A DNA stretch of 64,000 nt. It comes from Nannocystis pusilla (GTDB lineage: Bacteria; Myxococcota_A; Polyangia; Nannocystales; Nannocystaceae). The notes beneath the pieces were generated by a model, which was not told where the DNA came from, ran no database searches, and was given only the letters and a program-made list of their open reading frames with translations. Position numbers and translations under genes: made by a program. The stretch is from the NCBI RefSeq assembly GCF_020073745.1, contig NZ_JAIRAU010000057.1, forward strand, positions 143,501 through 207,500. The letters run 5' to 3'. Of the stretch, positions 10,367 to 18,862 are shown one piece after another. The stretch's first letter is position 1. Every line of letters starts with the position of its first letter.

Positions 10367-11029
10367 TCACTCCGCGCGCGTCGCTAGCGTCGCCCGCAGC
10401 TCGCGCTCGTCACTCGTCGCCAGCGTGCGGATCACCGGCACCCGCTCGCCCTCCGCCCCGCGCACCAGGTCGATCGCGTGGCCCTCGCGCATCACCGCCT
10501 TGCGCGCCCCGCTGCGCTCGTGCTGCGACAGGCGGGCCAGATACACCCCGGAGCGTTCGCCGTCGGACACCGAATAGCTGATGAGCCCCTCATCCTCGAG
10601 CCACCGCGTGTCGAGCGAGCGACCGTCCACGCGATCGTCGACGCGCCGCTCCTCTCCCGTCGACGGATCGATCACCACGAGCCTCCCCAGCCAGTCCGCC
10701 CCGATGCCCAGCGGCGCGATGAGCCGACCGTCCGGCAGCAGCCGCGTGTACTGGTTCGCGCGCTCCGCCAGCTGCTCCGGCTCGCCGTCGAACGGCACCC
10801 GCCACAGCGGCCCCTCGTCGCGCAGGTCCCCCTCGATGCAGCACTTCTTCGCCGCCTCGAACCCCACCAGCGCGTCGTCCTCGAACCACGCGATATTCAC
10901 CGGTAGCGAGAACAGCTGCTCCCTCGTCCCCTCGCGCAGGTCGTACAAGTAGAAAAAATTGTCGAACAACGAGCCGCCGAGCCAGCGCCCGTCGTCGAGC
11001 TTCTTGTTGAGGAACGCACCAGCGCGCAT
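10367..11029 (-). CDS. Hypothetical protein, possible beta-propeller fragment
   Basis: The ATG at 11029 overlaps the upstream stop as TGATG, so the gene is translationally coupled to the preceding ORF. The product has 220 aa without signal peptide or membrane segment. Repeating blocks such as FDNFFYLYDLREGTREQLFSL, VVIDPSTGEERRVD and DEGLISYSVSDGERSGVYLARL have the look of WD/YVTN-like beta-propeller blades (inference from pattern only). It is the last gene of a four-gene minus-strand run with two ABC ATPases. The function is unknown. Confidence 0.65.
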   Translation of the reverse strand: MRAGAFLNKKLDDGRWLGGSLFDNFFYLYDLREGTREQLFSLPVNIAWFEDDALVGFEAAKKCCIEGDLRDEGPLWRVPFDGEPEQLAERANQYTRLLPDGRLIAPLGIGADWLGRLVVIDPSTGEERRVDDRVDGRSLDTRWLEDEGLISYSVSDGERSGVYLARLSQHERSGARKAVMREGHAIDLVRGAEGERVPVIRTLATSDERELRATLATRAE

Positions 11030-11403
11030 CAGCGATAGATGCGCGTCTCCTCCTCGTGCAGCGTCAGGTACGTGAACACGGTCCAGTCGGCCGCCACCAG
11101 CCCGGTCACCACTCGACACGCGACCACCGTCCCGGTGAGCGCGCGGGTCGGCCGGACCGACGGCGACATCTCGAGCACGCGCGGCGAGCTCGGCCCGAGG
11201 TGGTCGCGAGCCTCGCGCTTGAACAACCACTCCGGCGCGTACTCGATGCCCGTGTCGAGGTCGCGGATCAGCGGCATGTCGAGCTGCTCGCTGTACTCCA
11301 CGCTGAAGAAGCCCGTGTCGCGCTCGAAGAACTGCAGCTCCACCCGGTGGCCGACGGGGATCGGCGCAGCGTGGTGGAAGACGTAGACGACCGGCTCGTT
11401 CAC
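11029..11403 (-). CDS. Hypothetical protein (124 aa)
   Basis: GTG start at 11403, 13 bp after the ABC ATPase stop, and TGATG overlap with the next gene. The product is soluble, without signal or membrane segment, and contains FFERDTGFFSVEYSEQLDMP and a Thr/Val-rich middle (GTVVACRVVTGLVAADWTVFTYLTL). No family recognised. The coupled arrangement suggests that it and the following gene form one functional unit. Confidence 0.6.
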   Translation of the reverse strand: MNEPVVYVFHHAAPIPVGHRVELQFFERDTGFFSVEYSEQLDMPLIRDLDTGIEYAPEWLFKREARDHLGPSSPRVLEMSPSVRPTRALTGTVVACRVVTGLVAADWTVFTYLTLHEEETRIYR

Positions 11404-11416
11404 CTTCGATCCTCTA

Positions 11417-12193
11417 TCAGAGCCGGGGCGCCGCGTCGACGAGCTCGCGCGTGGTCGCCGACTGCGGCCGGCCGAGCACCGCCTCGACCGGCCCCGATTC
11501 GACCGGCGAGCCCTCGTCCAGCACCAGCACCGTCTCCACCGTACCTGGCAGAAAGGACAGGTCATGACTGATCATCATCAGCCCGACCTCGCCCGTGCGC
11601 AGCGTCCGCAGCAGGTCGACGATCGTCCACGCCACCGGCCGGTCGAGCGCGCTCGTGATCTCGTCCACGATCAGCAGCGCCGGCTCGGCCGCCAGCGCCC
11701 GGGCGATCGCCGCCCGCTGCCGCTGTCCGCCGCTCAGCGCCCCCGGCACGCGATCCAGGAGCTCCGGCGCCAGCGCCACGCGCTCCATCAGCGCCCGCAG
11801 CCGCGGGTCGTCGCGGGTGAACCGATCGCGCCCGGCCAGCTTCCGCGCCTCCTCGATGCTGCGCCGGATCGACAGGCACGGGTCGAGCGCCGTCGCCGGG
11901 TCCTGCCAGACCAGCTGCACGCGCGCGCGCAGCCCCGCCCACGCCGCACGCGGCGCCCCGACCAGCTCGCGCCCCGCCAGCTGCAGCGAGCCCGCGAGCT
12001 CCGGCTCGAGCCCGACCAGCGCGCGCGCCAGCGTCGACTTGCCCGAGCCCGAGCGCCCGACCACCCCGAGCCCCACCCCGGGCCCGAGCCGCAGGTCCAC
12101 CCCGCGCAGCCGCGTCCCGACCGTCAGCCCACGCGCGACGAGCATGTCCTCCTCGACATGCTCCGAAGAGCCTGTCTCCAACGACATGCCCAT
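11417..12193 (-). CDS. ABC transporter ATP-binding protein, OppF/DppF type
   Basis: Walker A GRSGSGKST (residue ~45), signature LSGGQRQR, Walker B LLIVDEITSALD and the H-loop ISHD are all present, so it should be a competent ATPase of the peptide/nickel importer type. The ATG at 12193 lies 4 bp after the stop of the upstream ATPase. An alternative ATG at 12145 starts closer to the conserved sequence. The 16 residues between them are encoded by dyad-repeat units, so the N-terminal extension may be a read-through of the repeat. No permease or binding protein is nearby. Confidence 0.85.
   Translation of the reverse strand: MGMSLETGSSEHVEEDMLVARGLTVGTRLRGVDLRLGPGVGLGVVGRSGSGKSTLARALVGLEPELAGSLQLAGRELVGAPRAAWAGLRARVQLVWQDPATALDPCLSIRRSIEEARKLAGRDRFTRDDPRLRALMERVALAPELLDRVPGALSGGQRQRAAIARALAAEPALLIVDEITSALDRPVAWTIVDLLRTLRTGEVGLMMISHDLSFLPGTVETVLVLDEGSPVESGPVEAVLGRPQSATTRELVDAAPRL
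11544..11561. repeat. 14-bp-phased dyad inside the ABC ATPase gene
   Basis: CCTGGCA-GAAA-GGACAGG, core spacing 14 bp, with a GAAA loop. It sits just after the H-loop codons (plus-strand view). Confidence 0.6.
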
Positions 12194-12202
12194 TGGTTCA
12201 TG
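12143..12202. repeat. Array of five 14-bp-phased dyad units at an intercistronic junction
   Basis: Cores at 12143, 12157, 12171 (CCTG), 12185 and 12199 are exactly 14 bp apart. The array spans the stop of the first ABC ATPase and the start region of the second, and is translated as the N-terminal extension if the upstream ATG is used. Confidence 0.85.
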
Positions 12203-12935
12203 TCCTCCGCGCCGCGGCCACCAGCGCCGCCGTGGTCGGCTCGGGCGGCGCGGCCAGCAGCGTCGCCAGCGACCCGCCCGCGACCACGCTGCCGCGGTCC
12301 AGCACGAGCGCGCGGGAGCAGCAGCCGACCGCGCGCGCCAGATCGTGGCTGACGAGCACCAGCGCGACCTGCTCCGCCTCGCAGCGGCGGGCCAGCAGCT
12401 CGACCAGCGCCGCCTGGCCCACGCAGTCCAGCGAGGCCATCGGCTCGTCGGCGAGGAGCACGCTCGGACGGCAGGCGAGGGCCAGGGCGAGCGCCACGCG
12501 CTGGGCCTGCCCGCCGCTCAGCGCGTGCGGGTGACGATCGACGAGCTCGGGTGACAGTCCGACCTCGACGAGGCGCTCGCGTGGACGGCTGTCCGTGTCG
12601 TGGAGCGCACAGACCTCACGCAATTGATCGCCGACGGTGCGCATCGGGTCGAGGCTGGCGGCCGCGGCTTGTGGCACCAGCGCGAGCCCGCGGCCGCGCA
12701 GCTCCGCGAGTGCGCCGCGGTCCGCGAGCGGCACCCGACGCTCGCCCCAGCACAGCGTCCCGGTCACCTTCGCCTGCGCCGGCGCCAGCCCCAGGAGGCA
12801 GCGCAGCACCAGGCTCTTGCCCGCGCCCGACGGGCCGAGCAGGGCCAGCGACTCGCCGGCTGCGATCGAGAACGACACCGCGTCGAGCAGCGCTCGTCCG
12901 TCGATCGCACAGCCGAGGTCCTCGACCTGCATCAC
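12198..12935 (-). CDS. ABC transporter ATP-binding protein, OppD/NikD type
   Basis: Walker A GPSGAGKS, signature LSGGQAQR, Walker B VLLADEPMASLD and H-loop VSHD are visible. At 245 aa it is a little shorter than OppD, lacking the C-terminal oligopeptide-binding Cys/Fe-S extension of that family. It is the first gene of the minus-strand run, divergent from the TonB operon with ~90 bp between. Together with the following ATPase it resembles the paired ATPases of peptide or nickel importers, but the run continues with two unknown genes rather than permeases. Confidence 0.85.
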   Translation of the reverse strand: MMQVEDLGCAIDGRALLDAVSFSIAAGESLALLGPSGAGKSLVLRCLLGLAPAQAKVTGTLCWGERRVPLADRGALAELRGRGLALVPQAAAASLDPMRTVGDQLREVCALHDTDSRPRERLVEVGLSPELVDRHPHALSGGQAQRVALALALACRPSVLLADEPMASLDCVGQAALVELLARRCEAEQVALVLVSHDLARAVGCCSRALVLDRGSVVAGGSLATLLAAPPEPTTAALVAAARRT

Positions 12936-13027
12936 TACAGCGTAGTGGGCGTGCCGGTCGGCTGTCCAATGTGACAGCGAAGAAACTTGTGAGGATACGA
13001 ATCACAGCCCCGGGCGATGTCACAGAG

Positions 13028-13909
13028 ATGGAACATTCACGACATCGGGCTGCAAAGGCTCTTCGTCATGGTTCGGCCGCCCCGATGTTCCACGGCTTCG
13101 ACCCCGCGACCCGCGATCAGGTGTTCGTACGCCGGAACAAGCGGGCGATCGTCCTGGCCCTGTTCGGCCATCTGTTGGTGATCGGTACCTGGGCCTGGCG
13201 CGACCACGCGCGCGAGCCCGAGGTCGCCGTCGTCCTCGAGCCGGAGATCAAGGACTTCGCGGTCGACGAGCAGCCCGAGCCGGAGCCCGAAGAGGAGCCG
13301 CCGCCGCCGCCGCCGCCGCCGGATGTCCCGAAGCCCCAGCCGCAGGCCAAGCCCAAACCCAAGCCCAAGCTCGAGCCGCCGAAGGTGATCCCCGAGGGAC
13401 CGCCGCCCGAGCAAGCCGCGCCCAGCACCGACAAGAACTTCGGGACAGGTGAACCCGGCCAGGGCACCGGTCAGCCGAAGAAGGTCGACAAGCCGCCGCC
13501 GCCGAAGAAGCCGGAGCCGCCGAAGCAGCCCGACCCGCCGAAGAAGGTGGAGGCGCCGATCGACCCGACCAAGCCGGTCGACCGGCCCGAGCGGGCCAGC
13601 GTGCCGACGCCCGACCCCGGCAACAAGATGCCGGACTACCCGTCGGAGCTGCGCGACGCCGGCGTCGAGGGCGAGGTCGTGCTCAAGCTGCACGTCCACC
13701 GCGACGGCACGGTCAAGGGCGCCAAGATCTTGCGAGCCACCAACACGGCCTCCGGCGACGAGGAGAAGACCAGCGCCGAGAAGCTGTTCAAAGCCGCCGT
13801 GATCGGCGCCGTCAAGGGGTGGAAGTACACCCCGTCCAAGCTCGACGGCGAGCCGATCTCGGTTTGGATCATCGTCAACTTCCCCTTCAAGCTCACCGGC
13901 GGCGGATGA
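13028..13909 (+). CDS. TonB-like energy transducer
   Basis: An N-terminal membrane anchor (about residues 38-55, AIVLALFGHLLVIGTW) is followed by ~120 residues of Pro/Glu/Lys-rich spacer, including a run of eight prolines. A C-terminal TonB domain follows with YPSELRDAGVEGEVVLKLHVHRDG and a final hydrophobic strand VWIIVNFPF. It should span the periplasm and drive the outer-membrane receptor encoded three genes later. The start is uncertain: ATG 13028 or ATG 13085, the latter placing the anchor nearer the N-terminus. It is the first gene of the tonB-exbB-exbD-exbD operon. A dyad copy lies in the spacer (13432-13463). Confidence 0.85.
   Translation: MEHSRHRAAKALRHGSAAPMFHGFDPATRDQVFVRRNKRAIVLALFGHLLVIGTWAWRDHAREPEVAVVLEPEIKDFAVDEQPEPEPEEEPPPPPPPPDVPKPQPQAKPKPKPKLEPPKVIPEGPPPEQAAPSTDKNFGTGEPGQGTGQPKKVDKPPPPKKPEPPKQPDPPKKVEAPIDPTKPVDRPERASVPTPDPGNKMPDYPSELRDAGVEGEVVLKLHVHRDGTVKGAKILRATNTASGDEEKTSAEKLFKAAVIGAVKGWKYTPSKLDGEPISVWIIVNFPFKLTGGG
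13432..13463. repeat. 14-bp-phased dyad copies in the TonB spacer
   Basis: Cores CAAG 13432, CAGG 13446 and CAGG 13460 are 14 bp apart. They fall in the unstructured Pro-rich linker, a place tolerant of insertion. Confidence 0.55.
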
Positions 13910-13942
13910 CGCGCGCGAGCCAACACTGAGAGGACTTGAGTC

Positions 13943-14626
13943 ATGGAGCTGTCACTGTTCGAGATCTGGGAAAGCATGAGCCTCCTCTCCCGCCTGGTGG
14001 CGATCTCGCTGCTCGGCATGGGTGTGGCCAGCTTCGCGGTCATCATCGAGCGCACCTGGGTCCTGCGCCGCACCGACCGTGAGTCGATGGAGTTCGCCAG
14101 CAACTCGCGCTCGCAGTTCGCCGACGGCGACATCGCCGGCGTGCTCGAGCTGGCGCGCCGCTTCACCCGCAACCCGCTCGCCCGCCTCACCGCCATCGGC
14201 GTGCAGACCTTCCAGGCCAACGAGCGCAAGGACGGCGGCGCCACCGCAGCCGCCGAGCTGACCCGTCGCGAGCTCGCCCGCAAGCTCGAGCTCTACAGCG
14301 CCGAGGGTCGCCGCGGCATGGGCATGCTCGCCTCGATCGGCTCCACCGCTCCGTTCATCGGCCTGTTCGGCACCGTCATCGGCATCATCGTCGCCTTCCA
14401 GGGCATCGCCTCCGCCGGCGGTGGTGGCATCGCCGCCGTCTCGGCCGGCATCGCCGAGGCGCTGATCGTCACCGCGGTCGGCCTCATCGTCGCCATCACC
14501 TCGGTGCTGTTCTTCAACTACCTGTCGGGCCGCTTCGACCGCCTCGACATGCAGATGCAGCACGCCGCCGGCGAGCTGATCGACTACCTGGAGGGCGCCC
14601 ATGGGCATGGCGGTCGAGACCGGTAA
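13943..14626 (+). CDS. exbB: ExbB/TolQ/MotA-family proton channel protein
   Basis: The product has 227 aa with three membrane segments: about residues 13-35, ~128-150 (GSTAPFIGLFGTVIGIIVAF) and ~165-190 (EALIVTAVGLIVAITSVLFF). The conserved GSTAPFIGLFGTV block is diagnostic of ExbB/TolQ. With ExbD it forms the proton-motive-force motor in the inner membrane that energises TonB. ATG 13943 lies 33 bp after tonB, with a GAGAGG-type ribosome site upstream. It overlaps the next gene by 26 bp. Confidence 0.92.
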   Translation: MELSLFEIWESMSLLSRLVAISLLGMGVASFAVIIERTWVLRRTDRESMEFASNSRSQFADGDIAGVLELARRFTRNPLARLTAIGVQTFQANERKDGGATAAAELTRRELARKLELYSAEGRRGMGMLASIGSTAPFIGLFGTVIGIIVAFQGIASAGGGGIAAVSAGIAEALIVTAVGLIVAITSVLFFNYLSGRFDRLDMQMQHAAGELIDYLEGAHGHGGRDR

Positions 14627-15050
14627 GCCCGGTAAAGGGCCGAAGCCCAGCATCAACGTCACCCCGCTGGTCGACGTCGTCCTCGTGCTGCTGATCATCT
14701 TCATGCTCATCATCCCGAACATGCAGGATGACAAGCCGATCGAGCTGATAAGCGTCATGTTCCCCGACAAGGACGCCGACAGCAAGGAAGAGCCGCTCGT
14801 CGTCACCATCGACCGCGACGAGGTCTACACGGTCGACGACCAGGACATGGCGCGCGAGCAGGCGATCGGCCTGCTGAAGGACGTGTACGCCCGCAGCCCC
14901 AGGCGCAAGGTGCTGCTGCGCGGCGACGCCAGGGTCCCGTACAGGGCCGTGCGCACCTTCTTCAAGGACGTGCAGGACATCGGCTTCGGCGGCGTCTCGC
15001 TGGCCGTCGGCGCCCAGCGCAAGTGGGACGGCGGCGGGGAGGTGGATTAG
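14601..15050 (+). CDS. exbD: ExbD/TolR-family motor protein, copy 1
   Basis: A single N-terminal membrane segment follows the hallmark SINVTPLVDVVLVLLIIFM with its essential membrane Asp. The periplasmic ExbD/TolR domain of ~100 residues ends with IGFGGVSLAVG. 149 aa, typical length. The ATG lies inside the end of exbB, so the two are translationally coupled. The presence of two different exbD genes in one operon suggests a hetero-oligomeric ExbD plug, as described for other myxobacterial motors (family knowledge). Confidence 0.92.
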   Translation: MGMAVETGKPGKGPKPSINVTPLVDVVLVLLIIFMLIIPNMQDDKPIELISVMFPDKDADSKEEPLVVTIDRDEVYTVDDQDMAREQAIGLLKDVYARSPRRKVLLRGDARVPYRAVRTFFKDVQDIGFGGVSLAVGAQRKWDGGGEVD

Positions 15051-15052
15051 CC

Positions 15053-15484
15053 ATGGGTGCCAGCCTCGCCACCGGCTTCAAGAAGGCCAAGGTCCAGCCG
15101 GAGATGAACGTCACCCCGCTGGTCGACGTCGTCCTCGTGCTGCTCATCATCTTCATGGTCCTCGCGCCCGTGATGGCCAGGAGCTTCTGGGTCCGGCTGC
15201 CGCCGAAGGACGACAAGGAGCAGCAGCTCGACCAGGCCAACGACCCCGACAAGCCGCTCGTGCTCGGCGTCGCCGCCGACGGCAAGACCTCGATCAACAA
15301 GATCGAGGTCGACCGCGCCGAGCTGACCGAGAAGCTGACGCGCATGTTCAACGCGCGCCCCGACAACTCGCTGTACCTCGACGCCGCCGACGACACCGAG
15401 TACGGCATGGTGCTCGGCGCCGTCGACCTCGCCCGCGGCGCGCAGGCGTTCCCGATCGTCATCCTCACCGCGAAGCCCGAGTGA
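15053..15484 (+). CDS. exbD: ExbD/TolR-family motor protein, copy 2
   Basis: Same architecture as copy 1: the block EMNVTPLVDVVLVLLIIFMV with the proton-carrying Asp, one membrane segment and a periplasmic domain of ~95 residues. The two copies share the membrane part closely but differ in the periplasmic domain, so they are paralogues. The ATG at 15053 follows the stop of copy 1 by 2 bp. A strong terminator follows, ending the operon. Confidence 0.92.
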   Translation: MGASLATGFKKAKVQPEMNVTPLVDVVLVLLIIFMVLAPVMARSFWVRLPPKDDKEQQLDQANDPDKPLVLGVAADGKTSINKIEVDRAELTEKLTRMFNARPDNSLYLDAADDTEYGMVLGAVDLARGAQAFPIVILTAKPE

Positions 15485-15510
15485 ACCCGCCGTGACTTCT
15501 TCGTGACAGC

Positions 15511-15544
15511 AGAGCCGCCCCCCTTGGGCGGCTCTTTCGTTTCC
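15511..15544 (+). terminator. Rho-independent terminator of the tonB-exbBDD operon
   Basis: AGAGCCGCCC/GGGCGGCTCT, a perfect 10-bp stem with a five-base loop, is followed by TTCGTTT. It lies 26 bp after the second exbD and separates it from the receptor gene. Confidence 0.85.
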
Positions 15545-15601
15545 AGTACAACCCCCGCGCGACCCTTCCGGTCGCATCAACACATCGAGATCTGGATCGC
15601 C

Positions 15602-18600
15602 ATGTTCTTGCGAACCTGCAAGAGCCCGGCCCTGCTGACGCTTGTGGCAGCGGTCGGTGCTGGAGTCTGTGCGCGTAGCGTCCGTGCCGCGGGCCCTCGT
15701 GATTACGAGGGGCCGACCGGCTTCGACAACGACGGCACCGTGATCGAGCAGCCCGCCGCGGGTCAGCCGCCCGCGGACGCCGAGCAGCCGCCCGAGGAGC
15801 AGCCCGTCGAGCAGCCGGCCGAGGCGCCCGAGCCGCCGCCCGCCGAGGAAGAGGAGGGCGGCTGCGCCGAGGACGACGGCTTCTGCGTCGAGGACCTGAC
15901 GAACGACGCCGAGGCGCTCAAGAAGGAGATGGCGCCGAAGAGGCAGATCAAGGTGGCGGGCGACGCCGGCACGATCAAGGGCCGCGTCCTCGACGCCAGC
16001 AGCGGCTCCCCGCTCATCGGCGTCGGCGTCGCCGTGGTCGGCACCGACTACAAGACCAGGACCGACATCAACGGCGAGTACGAGCTGTCCGTTCCGCCAG
16101 GTACCTATCAGGTCCGGATCTCCTACGACGCCTACGAGGGCATGACGATCTCCGGCGTCGCCGTCGCCAAGGATCAGGCCCAGGCGCTCGACCGCGAGCT
16201 CAAGCCGATCGCCGGCATGACCCAGACCGTCGTCGTCAAGGCCGAGATCAACAAGGAGAGCGCCGCCGGCAAGCTCGTCGAGCGCAAGAAGGCCGCCAGC
16301 GCCCGCGACGTCATGAGCCGCGACGACATCCGCAAGTCGGGCGGCGGCTCGGCCTCGTCGGTGGCGCGGCGCATCGTCGGCACCACCGTCGTCGGCGACC
16401 GCTTCATCTTCGTCCGCGGCCTCGGCCACCGCTACGGCAACACCCTCCTCGACGGCGCGCGCCTGCCGAGCCCCGACCCCAACTTGCGCACCGTTCCGCT
16501 CGACATCATCCCGTCGGGCGCGCTGTCGGCGATCAACGTCCAGAAGACCGCGACGCCCGACGTCCCGGCCGACTTCGCCGGCGCCTCGGTCCAGCTCGAG
16601 ACGCGCGAGACGCCGGAGAAGCTGCTGTTCCAGATCGACGCCAAGGTCGGCGCCAACACGGCGACGACCTTCCGGCAGGCCAACACCGGCGACCGCTTCG
16701 CCGGCGACAACCTCACCTTCGGCAACCTCGGCCGCGACCTCCCGAGCTCGTTCGACACCGCGCGGCCGATCCGCCCGAGCGAGCTCGCCGACGTCCAGAC
16801 CGGCCAGCCGCTCTACTCGCCCGCGCAGCTGGAGAGGTTCGGCGAGTCGCTCCCTTCGCTCCACACCGCGATCGGCCGCAAGACCGCGATGCCGAACTTC
16901 GGCGCCGGCCTGCAGGTCGGCAACACCTGGAAGCCCTGGGGCACGCGCCTCGGCTTCCTCACCGCGCTGCAGTACAACAACGTCCACCAGACGCTGCGCG
17001 AGCAGCACCGGATCTACAGCGTCGTCGGCAACGACGAGGACGGCTACACCCTCGAGCCTCAGCCCGCCGTCCGCTACGAGGGTTTCAAGACGACCCAGAA
17101 CGTCCAGGCCTCGGCGCTCTTGCTCGTCAAGTGGAACTTCGACAAGCACCACCGCCTCGAGCTGACCGGCGTCTACTCGCGCGACGCCGACAACGAGGCG
17201 CGCACGCTCAAGGGCCAGGCGCGCAACACCTGCTCGCTCGAGATCGCCGAGTGCCTCAACACCCGCCTGCGCTACATCATGCGCTCGGTCGCGTTCACCC
17301 GCCTCGGCGGCCGCCACGAGTTCCCCGGCGCCGGCGGGCTCACCCTCGATTGGTTCGGCTCGTTCGCCCAGGCGCGGCAGGACGACCCGCTCCTGCGCGA
17401 GAGCCTGTTCGCCGACAACGGCGTCGGCTACCGCGTCGTCACCAATGAGTCGGGCAAGTTCCAGTTCTTCAAGCTGGTCGACAACACCGGCAGCGGCGCG
17501 CTCAACCTGACCTTGCCGTTCAAGCAGTGGCGCGGCATCGACTCGCGCTTCAAGGTCGGCGGCTGGGCGGAGACGCGGCGGCGCGGGTTCGACGTGCGCA
17601 CGCTCGACCTCGAGGTCCGCAACTACGGCGGCCTGCCGCCGGGCGGCACCGGCAACATCTTCAACAAGGACACCGTCGGCGGCGACATCCCGATGATGGC
17701 CGGCGGCACCGAGCCGTTCGTGATCAACGAGATCGTGCGACCCGACGGCCAGGACGGCTACAAGGGCACGCAGTCGGTCTACGCCGGCTACGCGATGCTC
17801 GACCTGCCGTTCACGCGGTGGTTCCGGCTCGTCGGCGGCGCCCGCTTCGAGGCCCACGACCTCACCGTCGCGCCCTACAGCCCCTACGCCCCGAACGCCG
17901 ACCCGGCCTACCGCGCCGCCCTGCGCGACCGCCTGGTCCTCCCCTCGGGCAGCTTCATCTTCTCGCCGCGCAGCGACATGAACATCCGCCTCGCCGGCGC
18001 CGAGACGGTCGCGCGCCCGGAGATGCGCGAGCTGTCGAAGTTCCTGTTCGTCGACTTCGCCGGCGGCTTCGGCGTGCAGGGCAACCCCGACCTCAAGAGC
18101 ACCAGGGTGTGGAACGCCGACCTGCGGTGGGAGTGGTTCCCCGGCGCCAACGAGGTCCTCGCGGCCAGCGTCTTCTACAAGTACTTCGACAGCCCCATCG
18201 AGCGGGTCATCGCCACCTCGCCGCGGCTGCAGACGTTCCGCAACGCGGTCATGGCCCAGAACGTCGGCGTCGAGCTCGAGGCGCGCAAGAACCTGTCGTT
18301 CATCCACCCGCAGGCCCGCGATTTCTCGCTCGGCGTCAACTTCGCCTACATCTACTCGCGGGTCCAGATCCCGCCGCCTACCCCCGGCGACCCGCTCAAC
18401 GCCCTGACCTCGCAGACGCGCCCGCTCGAGGGTCAGTCGCCGTACGTGGTCAACGCCTACTTCGCCTACGACAGCGAGAAGTCGGGCACCAACGTCCGCC
18501 TGCTCTACAACACCTTCGGCCGCCGGATCGTCTTCGTCGGCGCCAACCACCTGCCCGACGTCTACGAGAAGCCGATCCACACCCTCGACTTCGCCCTGTC

Positions 18601-18751
18601 GCAGCGGGTCTACAAGGGCCTGAACCTCAACTTCATCGTCAACAACATGCTGAATTGGCGCCAGACCTACGTCCTCGGCCCGGAGGACGCGCTGTTCTAT
18701 CAGACCCGCAAGGGCACCTCGTTCATCCTCGGCCTCAGCTACAGCATGTGA
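15602..18751 (+). CDS. TonB-dependent outer-membrane receptor with carboxypeptidase-regulatory-like domain
   Basis: The 1049-aa product has a signal peptide (residues 1-29, ending VRAAG), then a Pro/Glu-rich acidic linker. A carboxypeptidase-regulatory-like beta-sandwich follows (GTIKGRVLDASSGSPLIGVGV, ~residues 120-200), then a plug domain (RIVGTTVVGDRFIFVRGLGHRYGNTLLDG) and a long beta-barrel ending in a C-terminal aromatic pattern (FILGLSYSM). It imports an unknown substrate using the motor encoded immediately upstream, from which a terminator separates it. The N-terminal beta-sandwich is common in SusC-like receptors. The substrate cannot be read from the sequence. Confidence 0.9.
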   Translation: MFLRTCKSPALLTLVAAVGAGVCARSVRAAGPRDYEGPTGFDNDGTVIEQPAAGQPPADAEQPPEEQPVEQPAEAPEPPPAEEEEGGCAEDDGFCVEDLTNDAEALKKEMAPKRQIKVAGDAGTIKGRVLDASSGSPLIGVGVAVVGTDYKTRTDINGEYELSVPPGTYQVRISYDAYEGMTISGVAVAKDQAQALDRELKPIAGMTQTVVVKAEINKESAAGKLVERKKAASARDVMSRDDIRKSGGGSASSVARRIVGTTVVGDRFIFVRGLGHRYGNTLLDGARLPSPDPNLRTVPLDIIPSGALSAINVQKTATPDVPADFAGASVQLETRETPEKLLFQIDAKVGANTATTFRQANTGDRFAGDNLTFGNLGRDLPSSFDTARPIRPSELADVQTGQPLYSPAQLERFGESLPSLHTAIGRKTAMPNFGAGLQVGNTWKPWGTRLGFLTALQYNNVHQTLREQHRIYSVVGNDEDGYTLEPQPAVRYEGFKTTQNVQASALLLVKWNFDKHHRLELTGVYSRDADNEARTLKGQARNTCSLEIAECLNTRLRYIMRSVAFTRLGGRHEFPGAGGLTLDWFGSFAQARQDDPLLRESLFADNGVGYRVVTNESGKFQFFKLVDNTGSGALNLTLPFKQWRGIDSRFKVGGWAETRRRGFDVRTLDLEVRNYGGLPPGGTGNIFNKDTVGGDIPMMAGGTEPFVINEIVRPDGQDGYKGTQSVYAGYAMLDLPFTRWFRLVGGARFEAHDLTVAPYSPYAPNADPAYRAALRDRLVLPSGSFIFSPRSDMNIRLAGAETVARPEMRELSKFLFVDFAGGFGVQGNPDLKSTRVWNADLRWEWFPGANEVLAASVFYKYFDSPIERVIATSPRLQTFRNAVMAQNVGVELEARKNLSFIHPQARDFSLGVNFAYIYSRVQIPPPTPGDPLNALTSQTRPLEGQSPYVVNAYFAYDSEKSGTNVRLLYNTFGRRIVFVGANHLPDVYEKPIHTLDFALSQRVYKGLNLNFIVNNMLNWRQTYVLGPEDALFYQTRKGTSFILGLSYSM
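16084..16101. repeat. Degenerate 14-bp-phased dyad in the receptor gene
   Basis: GCTGTCC-GTTC-CGCCAGG, core spacing 14 bp, within the regulatory-like beta-sandwich. It is a weaker match. Confidence 0.4.
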
Positions 18752-18862
18752 CGGACAAGAGAGCGCGAACTTGTCGCGTTCGCGTCACTCGCCCGTGGGA
18801 GCGGCGTCACGGGCTCATTCTAAGGATACGGCCGCGAACTCTTGACCCGAGGCTCTCACGTG

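Noticed and set aside
12987..13006. Possible CRP-type operator upstream of tonB (TGTGA ... TCACA)
   Set aside because: The half-sites are 9 bp apart rather than the 6 bp of CRP sites, and no other support exists.
15047..18580. Very long open frame on the minus strand opposite the TonB receptor
   Set aside because: It is a shadow of the plus-strand gene produced by high GC and codon bias: it has no domain, and its composition is Val/Glu/Arg/Gly-rich as expected from antisense of a biased gene. The same applies to the long antisense frames at 24180-27212, 28317-32108, 33102-36260 and 36263-38470.
18765..18787. Hairpin CGCGAAC/GTTCGCG after the TonB receptor as a terminator
   Set aside because: The stem is short (7 bp), the loop is 7 nt and no T-run follows, so it is too weak to list as a feature.
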